NCBI GenBank assembly: GCA_029204225.1
Contig: CM055096.1
Location: forward strand, 75,493,521 to 75,553,520
DNA from: Diphasiastrum complanatum
Taxonomy: Eukaryota > Streptophyta > Lycopodiopsida > Lycopodiales > Lycopodiaceae
Direction: 5' to 3'
DNA: 60,000 nt
Shown: positions 26,250 to 37,871 of the stretch, in pieces
Position numbering within the stretch: the stretch's first letter is position 1
Layout of the letters: each line of letters begins with the position of its first letter
Notes under the pieces: generated by a model
Told to the model about the DNA's origin: nothing
The model's input: only the letters and a program-made list of their open reading frames with translations
The model's database searches: none
Position numbers and translations under genes: made by a program

Positions 26250-27240
26250 ATGTAATAATGTTTCATTAGTCAAAATGGACTACTGTTCAGGTCGCTTTCT
26301 GAAATGGTTTGAGTACCAAGTCACTCAGTATCAGTCACAGATCTCAGGTATTTTCCAACAAATCTTGACCTTTGCACATGAGAACCCCGTTGCCTTCTGG
26401 GACAAGGAGCAATATTTTATCAGGCTTCCTGAAGTACCTCAGACAAACCCTACAAAGGCTACTTACTCTTATATGTCGCCTTCTGATCGTGTGCTCTGTG
26501 ATACTGAAATCCAACAACTTCTCGCCCAAGGCATTATTGAGCTTAGTACTAGCAACTGGGCATGCCGGGTCTTCTATGTAAATGAACACTCCGAGCAAAA
26601 ATGTGGCAAAAAAAGACTTGTGATAAATTATAAGCCACTCAATAAATATTTGAAAAGCTTCAAATATCCGTTGCCCTTAAAGGATGATTTGGTTCATCGA
26701 ATCCAAGGTGCCTGTGTGTTTTCTAAATTCGACCTCAAGTCTAGGTTTTGGTAGTTCAAGATGCATCCATCTGACCGCTACAAAATTTCCTTTTCAGTCT
26801 CACAGGGTTTATATCAAAGGGTTGTCATGCCATTCGGTTTGAAGACTACACCTGCCGAATTCCAACACAGAATTGATATGATCCTTTAAACCTTTGTCTG
26901 CATTTCTTATTGCATACATAGATGATCTACTGGTTTTCAGTAAGACCTTCGAACATCATCTCTCTCATCTGTAGAAATTTCATGAATGTATCGAACACCA
27001 TGGTCTTGTCTTATCTCACACCAAAGCAGAGTTTGTTCGTGCTGAAATCAATTTCTTTGGTGTTACGATTTGTAATGGCAAAATTAAGCTGCAACCCCAT
27101 GTTCTGAAAATGATCACATAAATGACTGATTTCCATTCTGTAACCGATATTCGGAAATATTTTGGATGTTTGAATTGGATAAATTGGAGCTTGCCCAATT
27201 TAGCTATGCTGATCCAGCCACTCCGAAGTTTGCTCACCAA
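26250..27240 (+). pseudogene. Viral reverse transcriptase remnant
   Basis: RT fingers and palm are recognisable across several frames: AQGIIELSTSNWA, RLVINYKPLN, FSKFDLKSRFW (with a stop just after), VVMPFGLKTTPAEFQ, and AYIDDLLVFS carrying the YIDD catalytic motif. The thumb region with NFFGVTI follows. Stops at about 26752, 26887 and 27119 and phase changes destroy the frame. This domain copies pregenomic RNA into viral DNA in the cytoplasm. Family-level identification is strong; the virus genus is not. Confidence 0.9.
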
Positions 27241-27329
27241 ACACGAGAGGCCTCATCAATGGACTTATGCGCACCAAGACTATGTCAATCTTATTCATCA
27301 TTACTGTGCTGCATTGCTGCCCCTCCAAC

Positions 27330-27745
27330 TGCCAACTACTGGGCACCTCATCGTCTATACTGATGCAAGTCTCCTTGCCTTGGGGAGGTATTTTATGCGA
27401 AGAACAGCCTGATTTTACCTTAGCTGTTTGTCATTTTGCATCTAGCTCCTTACACCAGCCCAAAGTAGATATTCATCTCCTCATCGGGAATTACTTGCTG
27501 CCAAAAATATGATCACTGCATTTAGATTTTTTTATCATGCACCAGCATTTCATCCTGCGCAGGATCTAAAGAACTTCAACAATTTTCTTCAAAGCAAGAA
27601 GGTTGAAGCAATTGGCAACGCATGTTTGATTCGATGGTCGTTATGGTTTGACCATTTTGATTATACTGCTCACCACATTCCAGGATTGAAGAATAACATC
27701 ACAAATTTCCTCAGTCGTTTGTATCCTCCACTAGACCCACCCTAA
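27330..27745 (+). pseudogene. Viral RNase H remnant
   Basis: Contains the first catalytic aspartate in VYTDASLLALG, then, in shifted frames, a RELLAAKN segment, and finally a 78-codon open tail at 27509-27745 with DLKNFNNFL, RWSLWFDHFDYTAHH and NFLSRLYPP. The tail is typical of the caulimovirid polyprotein end, followed by a stop at 27743-27745. No integrase follows, as expected for a pararetrovirus. Confidence 0.85.
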
Positions 27746-27767
27746 ACTGGTCAAACTAGCTGGCCTG

Positions 27768-28027
27768 TTAGAAATCAATGATAAATTTCATTGTTACAGT
27801 TCACGATGTACTTTATTGTTGACAATGTTACCAGGTATAACTAGCCGTAGGCTAGTCTAGTAGTCTATTCCTAGGTTTTCTCTCTCTATCAGGGTTCATG
27901 GTTTATTTGTACATTTCACATTCAATGTGAGTAGAGTGTTGAGTGAGAGTGCGTGTTCTTCTTCCACTTTCTGGTGATTGCTTATGGTGAATGCTTGTTT
28001 ATCTGATTATTGACATGGTATCAGAGT
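27768..28027 (+). other. Viral intergenic region or short LTR with iMet primer-binding site
   Basis: TGGTATCAGAG at 28016-28026 is a tRNA-Met primer-binding site. The preceding 248 bases begin TGTTAGAAAT and end TTGACA, so they could be a small copia LTR. Equally, a caulimovirid genome carries its tRNA-Met site in the intergenic region just after the polyprotein stop, which fits the spacing from 27745. The sequence alone does not decide. Confidence 0.5.
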
Positions 28028-28722
28028 TGTGATGGTCCTACGTGCTTGATCAGTGGATACAACTTGTCACATGCTCCGTAATGAAGTGAGAAAGTCTTTA
28101 ATAAGAGGTGAAAGCTTGGAGAGACAAAAACAACCGGAAGGAATGCTTCCTTGGTGTATTTTTAAGGTTTTGGAACTCAGAATCATCAGCGGGGAACGAA
28201 GACACAGTCCCGGAGGCATCAGAAAGGCCAGGGCAACGTCAGAGAGATTAAAAATCTATTGAGTGGGAAGATTTTTACGGTACTTTCTAGCTTTTGTGAA
28301 AAGTGCCATTTGTGAGAGGTTTGCCAAGAAATCTCTCATTTGTCTATTTAAGGAACTGTAGATCAAACTAGACAATGTCTAGTATTGCCATTAAGAGTTT
28401 ATGAGGCTTCATACTTTTCACATTATTGATATTTGCCTTTTGAACGATCACACACTTCGAAATCTTTGCAAAGAGGATTCTTATATTCCCTTTGAAAATT
28501 CTTATATTCCTTATACTTTTCATCTTGATCCATACTGATATCAGATCAATGCGCGCGAGCTAAAGAAAATCTCGAGCATATACACCCACGCGCCGAAAAG
28601 ATCCATCTACAAAAGCAAAAAATCCGATTTTGGTGTAGAATCCTCTTTAGCATGCTCTAGACTTGATATCTTCACCAAATCATTGATAGATCTGATTTCC
28701 TCCTTCATAACCTGAAACACAA
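28028..28722. other. Unassigned sequence between PBS and antisense LTR
   Basis: A 69-codon plus frame at 28053-28262 has no recognised family. The right half (about 28540-28722) should be the internal start of the minus-strand element whose LTR follows. A short minus frame there (MKEEIRSINDLVKISS) may be the beginning of its gag. Confidence 0.35.
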
Positions 28723-28734
28723 GCTCTGATACCA

Positions 28735-29383
28735 TGTGAAAGATTTCAAATCCTTAAGATCCAATCTACTTGAATGATCTTTGGTTAGAAAGAGAAATAC
28801 ACTACCAATCTCACCAATGTAGAAAAATCAGCATCTACACACAATTTGAGATGCAAACATTAATAGAACTTGATCAAACTTGAATGAAATGATTATGTAC
28901 TGTTGCTGTCCGTACAAAACCAGCAAGCTACTGTATTTCACATGTGTGGATCCAAAAATAACAAATATAGATCATTCTACACATAGAATTGCAAGCAATC
29001 ACCAAGATAGTGCACCAATGGATAGTAGAACCCAATAGAACCATGTATAAGCATGAAATGAGATAGATAAGAGAGAAGATCACTCTCTCCACGAGTTACA
29101 TCCTTTTATAACAGGTTCAAACCCTATTTGGCCACTTGGCATTCCCACCAAAATGCTAACCCTACTAATTTTGGGTCTAGATTCAATGTACCCAACTATT
29201 CAAATTGAATCTACTCAAACTCGCATTCTAACTTTCCCACACTTTCAAAAAGTGTTTATTCAAATGAAATTTAGAATAATGAACATTGAAAAGTCAACCT
29301 CTAAGTCTAAAACAAGTTTCGGCCTCAATATGCCAAATATGAAAATATTGCAAAATGTGATAAAACTAGTTGAATCTTTCACA
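28735..29383 (-). repeat. LTR of an antisense element, 649 bp
   Basis: Bounded by terminal inverted repeats TGTGAAAGATT and AATCTTTCACA. GCTCTGATACCA at 28723-28734 is the complement of the iMet primer-binding site and touches the left edge, so this is the 5' LTR of a minus-strand element whose remainder is truncated to the left. The LTR is inserted in, or abuts, the copia gag at 29384. Relatives are at 36340 and 59755. Confidence 0.75.
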
Positions 29384-30690
29384 AGTGGTCTAAAGGGAAA
29401 GATCAAGGGGAGACTTCTTCAGGTGGCAAAAATAAAGATAGATCAAAGCTGAAGTGCTTCTATTGTGGCATCAAAGGACAGTTTACAAGTGAGTGCTACA
29501 AAAAGAGGAGAGATCAAGGAAACAAGCAAGGTAATTTTACTCTTGATGAGGATGGTTTGGATGTTCAAGATGCAAATGATGATGCTTATGTGATGTCTTC
29601 ATGTATGCTTGCTAATGATGGAGATACTGATCCATGGTGGATTGATAGCAGAGCAAGTTCACACATGACTTTTCACAAAGAGTACTTCACTTATTTGTTG
29701 GCATATGGAGATGACAAGAGGGTGATCTACACGGCCAATGATGATGTGTGTGCAATCAAAGGGATTGGAACAATTCCTATTTCTCTCTCTACAAATAGAA
29801 ATGTTCATTTGGAGGATGTCTTGTTTATTCCATCTATTACCAAGAATTTTCTTAGTGTGAGTCAATTGTTAAGTAAAGGCCTCAAGGTTGAGTTTGATGG
29901 GGATGCTTGTATGATCAAAGGAAGGATGTCTATGATTGGAAAAGGTAAAAGGCAAGGGAAGTTTTTCAAACTAGATGTTTGTGTTATTGCTAACCAAGTT
30001 GGATGTGTTGCAAGACGTACTCAAGAGGTTTGGCATAAAAGGATGAGACACCTCAACTTCAAGCCATTGGAGGTAATGGCTAGAAAGAATGTTGTGATAG
30101 GTCTTCCAAGTTCCTTAAGTGGCATAAATTATTTTTGTGAGTCTTGTGCTTTGTCTAAGTCACATAGACTACCTTATACTATATCTACATCTACAAAGCC
30201 TTTTCAACTCGTACATTTGGATATGGCATGGAATTACTACAATTAGCAATAGTGGAGCTAAGATGTATGTAACTTATATAAGTGCTTCAGAAGTGACAAT
30301 GGTGGTGAGTACATATCTACCAAGTCCAAGACCTTTTGTGATGAGCATGGGATCAAGAGGGAGTATACAACACCAAGGACCCCACAACAAAATGGAGTGG
30401 CTGAAAGGAAGAATAGGATTATATTAGAAAGTGCTAAAGCCATGAGGTTAAGTGCTAATCTTGATAAACCATTTTGGGATAAAGCTTTGTTGTGTGCCAA
30501 TTTCTTGTGTAATAGGTGGTCGAGTGCTATTTTGGATGGAAGGACACCTTTTGAGATGCTATTCAAGAGGAGGGCGAGTGTCAACTTTCTAAGAACTTTT
30601 GAATGCACATGCTATGTCAACATTACTCTTGATGATAGGACCAAGGAGGATCCACACAAGGACAAAACTTTCGGATGCTATTATTGACAA
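29384..30690 (+). pseudogene. Ty1/copia gag-protease-integrase fragment
   Basis: Domains in copia order. A zinc knuckle reads CFYCGIKGQFTSEC (His replaced by Gln), then protease with WWIDSRASSHMT, where the catalytic DSG has become DSR. Next come the GAG-pre-integrase HKRMRHLN and CESCALSKSHRLPY (integrase zinc-binding HHCC), then, after a frameshift near 30240, the integrase core with RSDNGGEY, TPQQNGVAERKNR and FWDKALLCANFL. It ends abruptly at about 30690 where gypsy sequence begins, so RT and RNase H are absent. The frame at 29557-30246 is open for 229 codons, so decay is moderate, but the protease change and frameshift make it inactive. Confidence 0.9.
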
Positions 30691-33600
30691 GCCTATCTCG
30701 AAAGCGAAGATGAAAGACTATGATATTGTCACTGATATTGGTTCACTTTGTCCTAACATTACTTTCGAGCAATTATTGGCTGACAATAATTACTATTGTA
30801 AGCAGCTGAAAAGTCTATCTGCTCCTAAGAAGAAGAAACCAATTTCTTTGCCAGATCTTGGCATATTATCCATTGATCTTGGAGATCTTGGCGCACTAGA
30901 GATCGACATTACAATTGCTGGATGTTTAATTGAGAAAGTGCTGATTGACTAAGGTTCGAGTGTTAACATCATAACTGAAGACACTGCTCATGCCTTGGGT
31001 TGACGAATATTCAACCAACTCAAAGAAATATTAAATTGGCTGATTCAACGCAAAGAAAGCCTGTTGGTGAATTAAAGGATGTGATAGTGTATATACAAGC
31101 CAAGCCTTTTACAATGAATTTTATTGTTATAAAACCACTTGGTTTGTCATCTTACTCTGTTTTAATTGGAAGACCTTGGCTTTATCAGGCTAATGCAAGT
31201 GTACACTGGAAGTCTAGAGAACTAAGATTCCAGACTGACAAGAAAAGTAATCATGGTAAACCAGAAGAACATATTATTACATGGAGCCATGATAGATATG
31301 AAGGTGAAACTCCTATGAGTGACACCGGTTTCACTTCAGAAGATTCTTTTTATGATCTTAATATATTCTCTAAAGCATCAGATATCGATGTAAATTATTT
31401 CGAATGCTATGAGAATAATGATTCATCGGAGGATGAAGAAGAATTCTTTGAGGTTTGCAATGTAGATGTAAGTGAATCAGAAGCGGCAAACCATAACTCT
31501 GAAAATTCTGATGCAGATGACGAGGATACAGATGACGAATTTGAAGAATCTGAACAAGAATGTGGCGATAAAAACCACGCTGACAACAAGAATAAATCTG
31601 TGAAGTCAGCCATACGTGAAATCCATGGCCATACCTAGGCCAACATGACGGAAGGTATAATTCTGCCTAATTCTCTAGAGCTAATTGAACTTGCACCTAG
31701 AAAATTTGTGCATGTTTTGAAGTCCCTTGGAGAGACTGAATTAGCAGAATTTACTGAACTGTTGAAAGAGTACCAAGATGTATTTGCATGGTTGCTCGAT
31801 AATTTGAAAGGATTTGGTGAGCATTGCATTGATCTTAAAGAAGACGCAATTCTTGTTCAACAGAGATAATATCGTCTTAATCCAAAGTACTCTCTAATGG
31901 TGAAAGATGAACTCAACAAGTATCTTAAGGCAGGTATTATTTATCCCGTCTTAAGTAGTGAGTGGGTAGCTCCTATTGTTGTAGTTCCAAAGAAGAAGTC
32001 TGAAAAGATACGAATTTGCCAGGATTTTTGAAAGCTAAATGCTGCTACAAAGAAAGATCACCATCCATTACCTTTTATGGATTCCATTTTGGACCAGGTC
32101 GCTGGGCAAGAATGTTATAGTTTCTGTGATGGCTTCTCTGGTTATAATCAAGTTGGAGTAAGGAAGGAGGATCGACGACCAAAGACTACCTTTGCTACTG
32201 ATTGGGGTACTTATGCCTACAATAAAATGCCCTTTGGCCTTCGTACCGCACCGGCTACTTTCCAGAGAATTATGATGCTGATTTTCGCTACTTTTCTAAG
32301 AACATTTCCCAAAATTTTCATTGATGATTTCTGTGTTTATAGTAATATCAAGGCTCATATACAGAAACTGAAGCTTACATTGCAGAGGTTTTGAGACACT
32401 TGTTTATCACTTCACTCCAAAAAATGGTATGAGAGAAGGTTTGTTACTGGGCCATAGCATATCCAGCAGAGGTATTGAAATCGACAAAGATAAAGTCGAA
32501 GTTAAACCAAAGAATCTACGTGAACTAAAGGGGTTTCCTAGGACATGTGGGTTATTATCGAAGAATCATGCCTATATTGTTGCACCTTTGATACAGTTAC
32601 TTAAGAAGCAAGTTGCTTAGATTTGGACGGCAGCCCAACAGAAAGCATTCAAAGAACTTAAGTGCAAATTGATTAATGCTCCAATTCTGAGACCACCTAA
32701 CTAGACGAAACTGTTTTATTGTTATGTTGATGTGTCAGCATTCGCTATTGGTATTTGTCTAAGCCAGAAGGACGAATAGAAAAAAGATCATCCAATATAC
32801 TATGCTAGCCGCCAGCTTAATCATTATGCTTTAAAGTATATTTCTAAATAACCCGATTTATCTGGACGAATAGCTCGCTGGGTTTTGGTGTTACAAGAAT
32901 TCACTTATCAAGCTGAGCTTCGTCAAGGAAAGTATCATACCAATGTTGATTGTCTTTCATGACTTAGTATGGGAAAGACTGAAGAACCGTTGAATGATGA
33001 CTTTCCAGATGAAAATTTATTCGAGATATCTTCTACAAATTCTTCATATTCTGACATTATTATTATCTAAGATCAGATGTATCCTGTCGGATATGATTTG
33101 GAGAAGAAGACAATATTTCAATATAAGGTTGCACCTTATACAACCTTATACTATGATTAACAATGTTTTGTATAAGCTTGGCGCAGATCATCAGCTAAGA
33201 AGGTGTCTTGAAGTCGAAGATATTCCCAAGGTTATTCAAGCCTTACATTCTGAAGATGCTAGTGGACATTTTGCTTTAAAGAATACTGTTAATAAGATTA
33301 TGACCGCCAAGTATTGGTGGCCTACCATGTTCATGAATGTTTCTGTTTATATTAGATCTTGTGATTCATGCCAAAGATCTGGTAAACCAACCAAAACCAT
33401 GAATTGGCCGTTGACGCCAATCATTTCACTTGCACCATTTGAAAAATGGGGAATTGACTTTGTCGGACCCATCAAGCCAGTTACTCGACACACAAAGTGT
33501 CAATATATTTTGGTTGCGACAAATTATGCGACAAAGAATGTTGAAGCGGAAGTGACGAAACGAAACGATGTGAAAACTGTCGCTGCTTTTTTATTCAAAT

Positions 33601-34320
33601 CTATTATTACACGTTATGAGTGTCCTCTTGAATTGGTCAATGATTGAAATACTCGTTTTTTTAATGACACGATTCAACTACTGACAACATATTTTCTAAT
33701 CAAACACAGAAAGACACCCCTTATAATCCGAAAGCCAATGGATTAACTGAAAGAGCAAATGGATTACTATGCAAGATCATGAGCAAGATTACTGTTGCAC
33801 ATGCTACAGACTGGGATCAAAAGCTACCTTCAGTGCTCTGGGCATATAGAAACACAAAGAATTTCACAACGAAACAGACTCCTTATTTCCTTACACATGG
33901 TATGCATCCAATTCTTCCGATTGAATTCGAGGTGCCCACTTTTCGAATACAAGCAGAAAGAACTGAAGACGACTGTATTAATGAAAGGTTGTTACCATTG
34001 AAGAACTGACCGAATCACGAAACAATTCGAAGGAGATTACAGAGAAAATACAGGAGGAGCGAAAGAAAAAGCATGATACACGTATCAAAACTGTTACTCT
34101 TAAGATTGATGATTATGCTTTGATATACAACAGTTGACATAAAAAATTCCAATTAGTACAAGAATTGTTCGATGGCTCTTTACTTCCTGTAAGATTGTCG
34201 CCTTACGACAACTTACCTATCAGGAGTTATACCAAAGCAAGAGAAGATGTATTGTTGCTCGAGTGCCAAAGAGATTTGGAGATGGCACAACAGTTACATG
34301 AAGAGCTTAATACATGAAGC
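30690..34320 (+). pseudogene. Ty3/gypsy pol fragment (protease, RT, RNase H, integrase)
   Basis: Starts mid-element with a protease segment (LIEKVLID then a stop and GSSVNI) and LIGRPWLYQANASVHW. An Asp/Glu-rich linker (about 31395-31590) follows, then RT: WVAPIVVVPKKKSEKIRICQ, YSFCDGFSGYNQV, TYAYNKMPFGLRTAPATFQR and KIFIDDFCVYS with the catalytic DD. RNase H is badly broken (32.5-32.95 kb). Integrase keeps its HHCC zinc domain (LHSEDASGHF ... SCDSCQRSG), the core phrase WGIDFVGPI and the TERANGLL segment, followed by LPSVLWAYRNT. At least eight stops, several at CGA or TGG codons changed to TGA or TAG, inactivate it. 5' LTR and gag are missing. Confidence 0.92.
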
Positions 34321-34471
34321 ATTTTTCTTCTATATTGCGTTCCAGACTATGTGACGCTGAGTTTTAAATGTGATGATGCTTATTTTTATGTCGTTGAAAT
34401 ATATTTTGAATCAATAATTGATTCCAAAATATCAAGTGAAGGACATCAACCCAATGAACGAAAAAATATCT

Positions 34472-34585
34472 CTACATATGACCTAACAAAGATCCTCGAT
34501 ATGAAACTATTCTTTTCTAAGAAATGAAACTACGTATGACCTAACAAAGATCCTTGACACGAAACTATTCTTTTCTAAGAAATGA
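34472..34585. repeat. 57-bp tandem duplication
   Basis: CTAC(A/G)TATGACCTAACAAAG...TTCTTTTCTAAGAAATGAA is present twice in tandem between integrase and the polypurine tract of the gypsy element. Confidence 0.85.
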
Positions 34586-34629
34586 ATAAATCTCTAAACG
34601 AAGAATATATGTTCACGAGGACGTTTCAC

Positions 34630-35368
34630 ATTTGAGGAGGGGGATATGGGATACCACATATTTGTATATTTATTAAAAAATGGCAATTTATACTTAGAAA
34701 TGAGAATATGCGCTGGACAACTATATATTTTGAAGAGGCATATATCATTTTTTGGATATATTTGCTTGAGGACCTGTCTTCTAGTTAAGGACATGACCTC
34801 CTGGAATGAACCGACGCTTGGAATACGAAGCGACTGTATTCAAATCGTCACATTGAACCGTCAATTGTACAATTTACATTTACTTGTAACTTATACGTTA
34901 ACTAGAATTTGTAAATGCAGCCATGAATTTTAAGTGGTGTGCTCCGTAGGCTATAAAATATACAGACATGCTTCATTCTCACATTATCGAGAGATAAGGA
35001 GAGTTGTTGTATGTTTGAGATTGAAGAAATGAATAGAGTGTCTAAGGTTATTTCCTTTAATCTTTGTTCTCCGCACTGTTGAGTGTGAGTGATTTTGAAT
35101 CTACTAGAAATCTCGTACACGTTACTTAAATCATTCTTTGGTCAGACAATACGATATTTCATTATAGTCGTTTGTTGTGTTTTTGTGAAGTTGAATTAAA
35201 GAACTATCTTTAAACTAAATTACCCGTCTGTGCGAATACTTTTTGTTCGACATTCGTGTGAAATATCCCTTGGTGCAATTTTCCACAGTTGCTAATAAGC
35301 GAAGTATGTATGTTTGTGAAATGCTATCTATATTCGTGTTAGTAACGAAGATAATTGTTTCTAACATA
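34630..35368 (+). repeat. Polypurine tract and 3' LTR of the gypsy element
   Basis: GAGGAGGGGGA at about 34634-34644 is a polypurine tract. The sequence after it should be the 3' LTR, with a good TATA box (CTATAAAATATAC, about 34952-34964) and downstream transcript-like sequence. The end is not fixed; TTCTAACA near 35365 is a candidate. No matching 5' LTR lies in the window. Confidence 0.55.
34952..34964 (+). promoter_or_regulatory. TATA box in gypsy LTR
   Basis: CTATAAAATATAC within the presumed U3/R of the 3' LTR. Confidence 0.5.
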
Positions 35369-35812
35369 TTTGCAAGCTATTTGAGTTCTTTAACCGTGAC
35401 TGGACTTTAGTTGTTGAGGACTTCTGTCTAGAACACATAGTTCAAGAATAAGATTAACTTTTTGTTTGTACGTACGCGTTTGCATCGAACATAACACATA
35501 TCTTTGCTGACAACTTAATCAATCAGAGTGTAATTCATTCGAGCTACTCTGATAACATTTCATTTGCAGAACGCTTTTCGTTCAGTTTGATAGAAAAAGA
35601 TTGTTGTTTGGAATTCACTATCAACAAAGACCACCATACAAGCCATACTATTTGCTTATAAAATGTTTGTTGACAACCTGAATAACCATCAACTCCATTT
35701 CATTCGAAATAAATCAATAATGTATCAACTTGACAACATTTGAGCGCTATCTCCTTGGGGAACGATCTAATTACTACATAAATATAGCAATTCTGTGTTG
35801 GTATGTTGCGAC

Positions 35813-36130
35813 ACTTTTAAACTCAAATGAACTTGAAACACACTCTTGAAAGATCAAAACCTTTGAAGCACATAAAATTGATTGAACATTGATCACACTT
35901 GCTCAACCTATATAGAATGAACTTTTAAACTCAAATGAACACACTCTTGAAAGATCAAAACCTTTGAACCAAGAGATTCTATCAAATTTTGATTTTTCAC
36001 AAAATGCGAATTATTGAACAAATCAAAATCTATATGCAAAAGCTAGAATCTTGATACAAATCATAATAGAATGCTACATCCACTATCATGTGAAATATCT
36101 AATAGAATGTTACATCCACTATCATGTGCA
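35813..36130. repeat. Tandem duplications
   Basis: CTTTTAAACTCAAATGAAC followed by ACACTCTTGAAAGATCAAAA occurs at 35813 and 35932 (period about 118 bp). A 47-bp unit with TACATCCACTATCATGTG is repeated at about 36072 and 36111. Confidence 0.75.
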
Positions 36131-36339
36131 ATTTTTGTCTCTACATTCCAGTAAGTAAACTAAAAAATTGGCCTAGCCTAAAAAAGAGCTAGGATCACAA
36201 AGATCCGCTTTCTACACTTGAAAATACCTGATTTGAGATAAGAACCACTCCAATTCACTGTAGAATTTGTAGCACCCTCAAATACACCTCTAGATTTGGC
36301 AAAACCACCAACTATAGTCTGCAACTTGCTCTAATACCA

Positions 36340-36612
36340 TGTGAAAAAATATCATATCCAAAACATGCTTAATGGATCAATAGATCTTTGGCTAAATTTG
36401 GATGCACATCTAGATTCATCTACAAGCTAGAAATCATGCATCTACCATGCTAGAATTTGGAAATACATGAAGATCTGATCAATATCACTAAGATCCCTGG
36501 CCGTACAACAACAACAGCACATCAGCATTCACACGTGTGGATTCAAGTAGACAACAAAATAACATTCTACACATTAGAATTCAAGACATCATGAGAAATA
36601 TGAAAGAGATGG
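36340..36612 (-). repeat. Antisense LTR fragment with PBS
   Basis: GCTCTAATACCA at 36328-36339 is a one-base variant of the complementary iMet primer-binding site. The following TGTGAAAAAAT sequence resembles the LTR at 28735 (shared GATCTTTGG, GTACAACA and TTCACACGTGTGGAT blocks). Right end uncertain. Confidence 0.55.
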
Positions 36613-36699
36613 TTGGTTGCATGTCCAATTCTTCCATCTCTTGCTACTCAACAATGATTTGTTTATCACTATCCTTCGTACCATATTGGAACTTCCATA

Positions 36700-37340
36700 T
36701 CTAGTTTTAATAGGTCTCTCTAAGTGGGCATGTGTTGGATTCTTTGGGTACTCATCGTATGTGGTGCCCCTCAAGTGGAGATCATATACGGTCACATGAT
36801 TCCATTCATGATGTTTTTGCTGCTATTGCTCATGATAGTGTTTTTCATGTTGTTTGAGAGCACACATTTTACCATGCCTTCTCCGCAATTATTTTATCAA
36901 CGTGTTGACCCTGTTCTCTCACGTGAGGGAATTTGCACTCTTGGAGATGTTGTTATTGTTGATCCCTCTCGTTAGGCCCTTCTTCGTCATTTTTCCACCA
37001 TGCAAGGGGCTACTGCATCTCACGCATCTCAAGAGAAGGAGCGAGATTATAATGATCGTGCACCTAGTTAAGATTTGATCCCCTTTGCTTTGGAAACATA
37101 TGGATGTCTTCACAAGAAATTCAACGATTTTTTGTCATCATGTGCGGAGCTGGTTGTGAAACGTCAAGGATAAAATGTTATGTTACCATCCGTCATTTTA
37201 TCTTTCTACCGTCAACATATTTCTATTTCATTGCAACTTTCACAAGTGCTTTCAACTCTTCGATGAGCTCAATTTGCAGGAGCATCTCCTTTAAAGCTTC
37301 CTGCATTACCTATTAGTGACACTATTCTAGTTACTGATTT
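36700..37340 (+). pseudogene. Unidentified decayed coding sequence
   Basis: Overlapping plus-strand frames (36724-36975, 36854-37078, 37104-37316) read, with shifts, as one former protein. A phrase like SHDSIHDVFAAIAHDS is followed by ATASHASQEKERDYND, then DLIPFALETYGCLHKKFNDF and SVILSFYRQHISISLQ. The FIPFA.ET.GCLH...F..FL..C pattern looks like a conserved C-terminal segment of a plant mobile-element polyprotein, but I cannot name the family. At least three frameshifts or stops. Inactive. Confidence 0.4.
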
Positions 37341-37750
37341 ACATCAAGCAATCGGTTTTGAGTAATTAATTTATTATTTAAAGTTTTATTAAGCTTTTCA
37401 GATTAATTTTTCTTTGATGTTTGGCATTATCATTCTATATACTTTCATTTTTTTGTACATTGATGGGTTTTTCCATCCTCCATTAATAAAAGCACGGTTT
37501 TACTACTCTCCATATGCATATTTGAGGATATATTATTTCCTTGCAAGGTCATTGCTATTTTTGGATGAAGTTTGAGGCTGCCCATTAGGCCATTGCTTTT
37601 CGAACTAAAATTTTAAGGTTGTCTTTAAGATTGTGACTAAGTTTGACAGTTTGCCCATTGAGGCCAACATATGGACTAAGTTTGAAGACTTTCAATTGAG
37701 ATTGTTGCTTGCTCGTCAAGGCTTGGTTATGCTCTCTACTTGCCATATAA

Positions 37751-37829
37751 GGAGAGGTAGGGGGTACATGCTTGGTTCATATTGATCAACAAAAACCAAT
37801 ATGAACCAAGAGTGTAACCCTACCTCCCC
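37751..37829. repeat. Short hairpin, ~33-bp arms
   Basis: Arm 37751-37784 pairs with 37797-37829 around a 12-nt loop. The inner 14 bp, including CTTGGTTCATATTG and CAATATGAACCAAG, pair without mismatch, and the outer part pairs through GAGGTAGGG and CCCTACCTC. Lies about 0.8 kb upstream of the NC2-alpha start codon. Confidence 0.75.
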
Positions 37830-37871
37830 TTTCATACTACAGTGTCGTTGGCCTTGTTGAGGAAATCGATT

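Larger units (their letters stand above)
22880..27745 (+). mobile_element. Endogenous caulimovirid (plant pararetrovirus) copy, defective
   Basis: Broken frames, all on the plus strand, keep the domain order of a Caulimoviridae polyprotein: end of movement-protein region, coat-protein region with zinc-knuckle remnant, a dUTPase-like segment, retropepsin, reverse transcriptase, RNase H. There is no integrase domain, and no flanking LTR pair is seen. The final RNase H segment has the family's wording around a DLKNFNNFL stretch and a closing NFLSRLYPP. Dozens of stop codons and frameshifts, plus a hairpin insert at 24.53 kb, make it inactive. The 5' end of the movement-protein region is missing. 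Sequence pattern suggests petuvirus/florendovirus-like or gymnosperm-type endogenous genera; the genus is not resolved. Confidence 0.85.

Noticed and set aside
22880-27745. Ty3/gypsy element instead of a virus
   Set aside because: No integrase follows RNase H, no flanking LTR pair is visible, and movement-protein-like and coat-like regions precede the protease.
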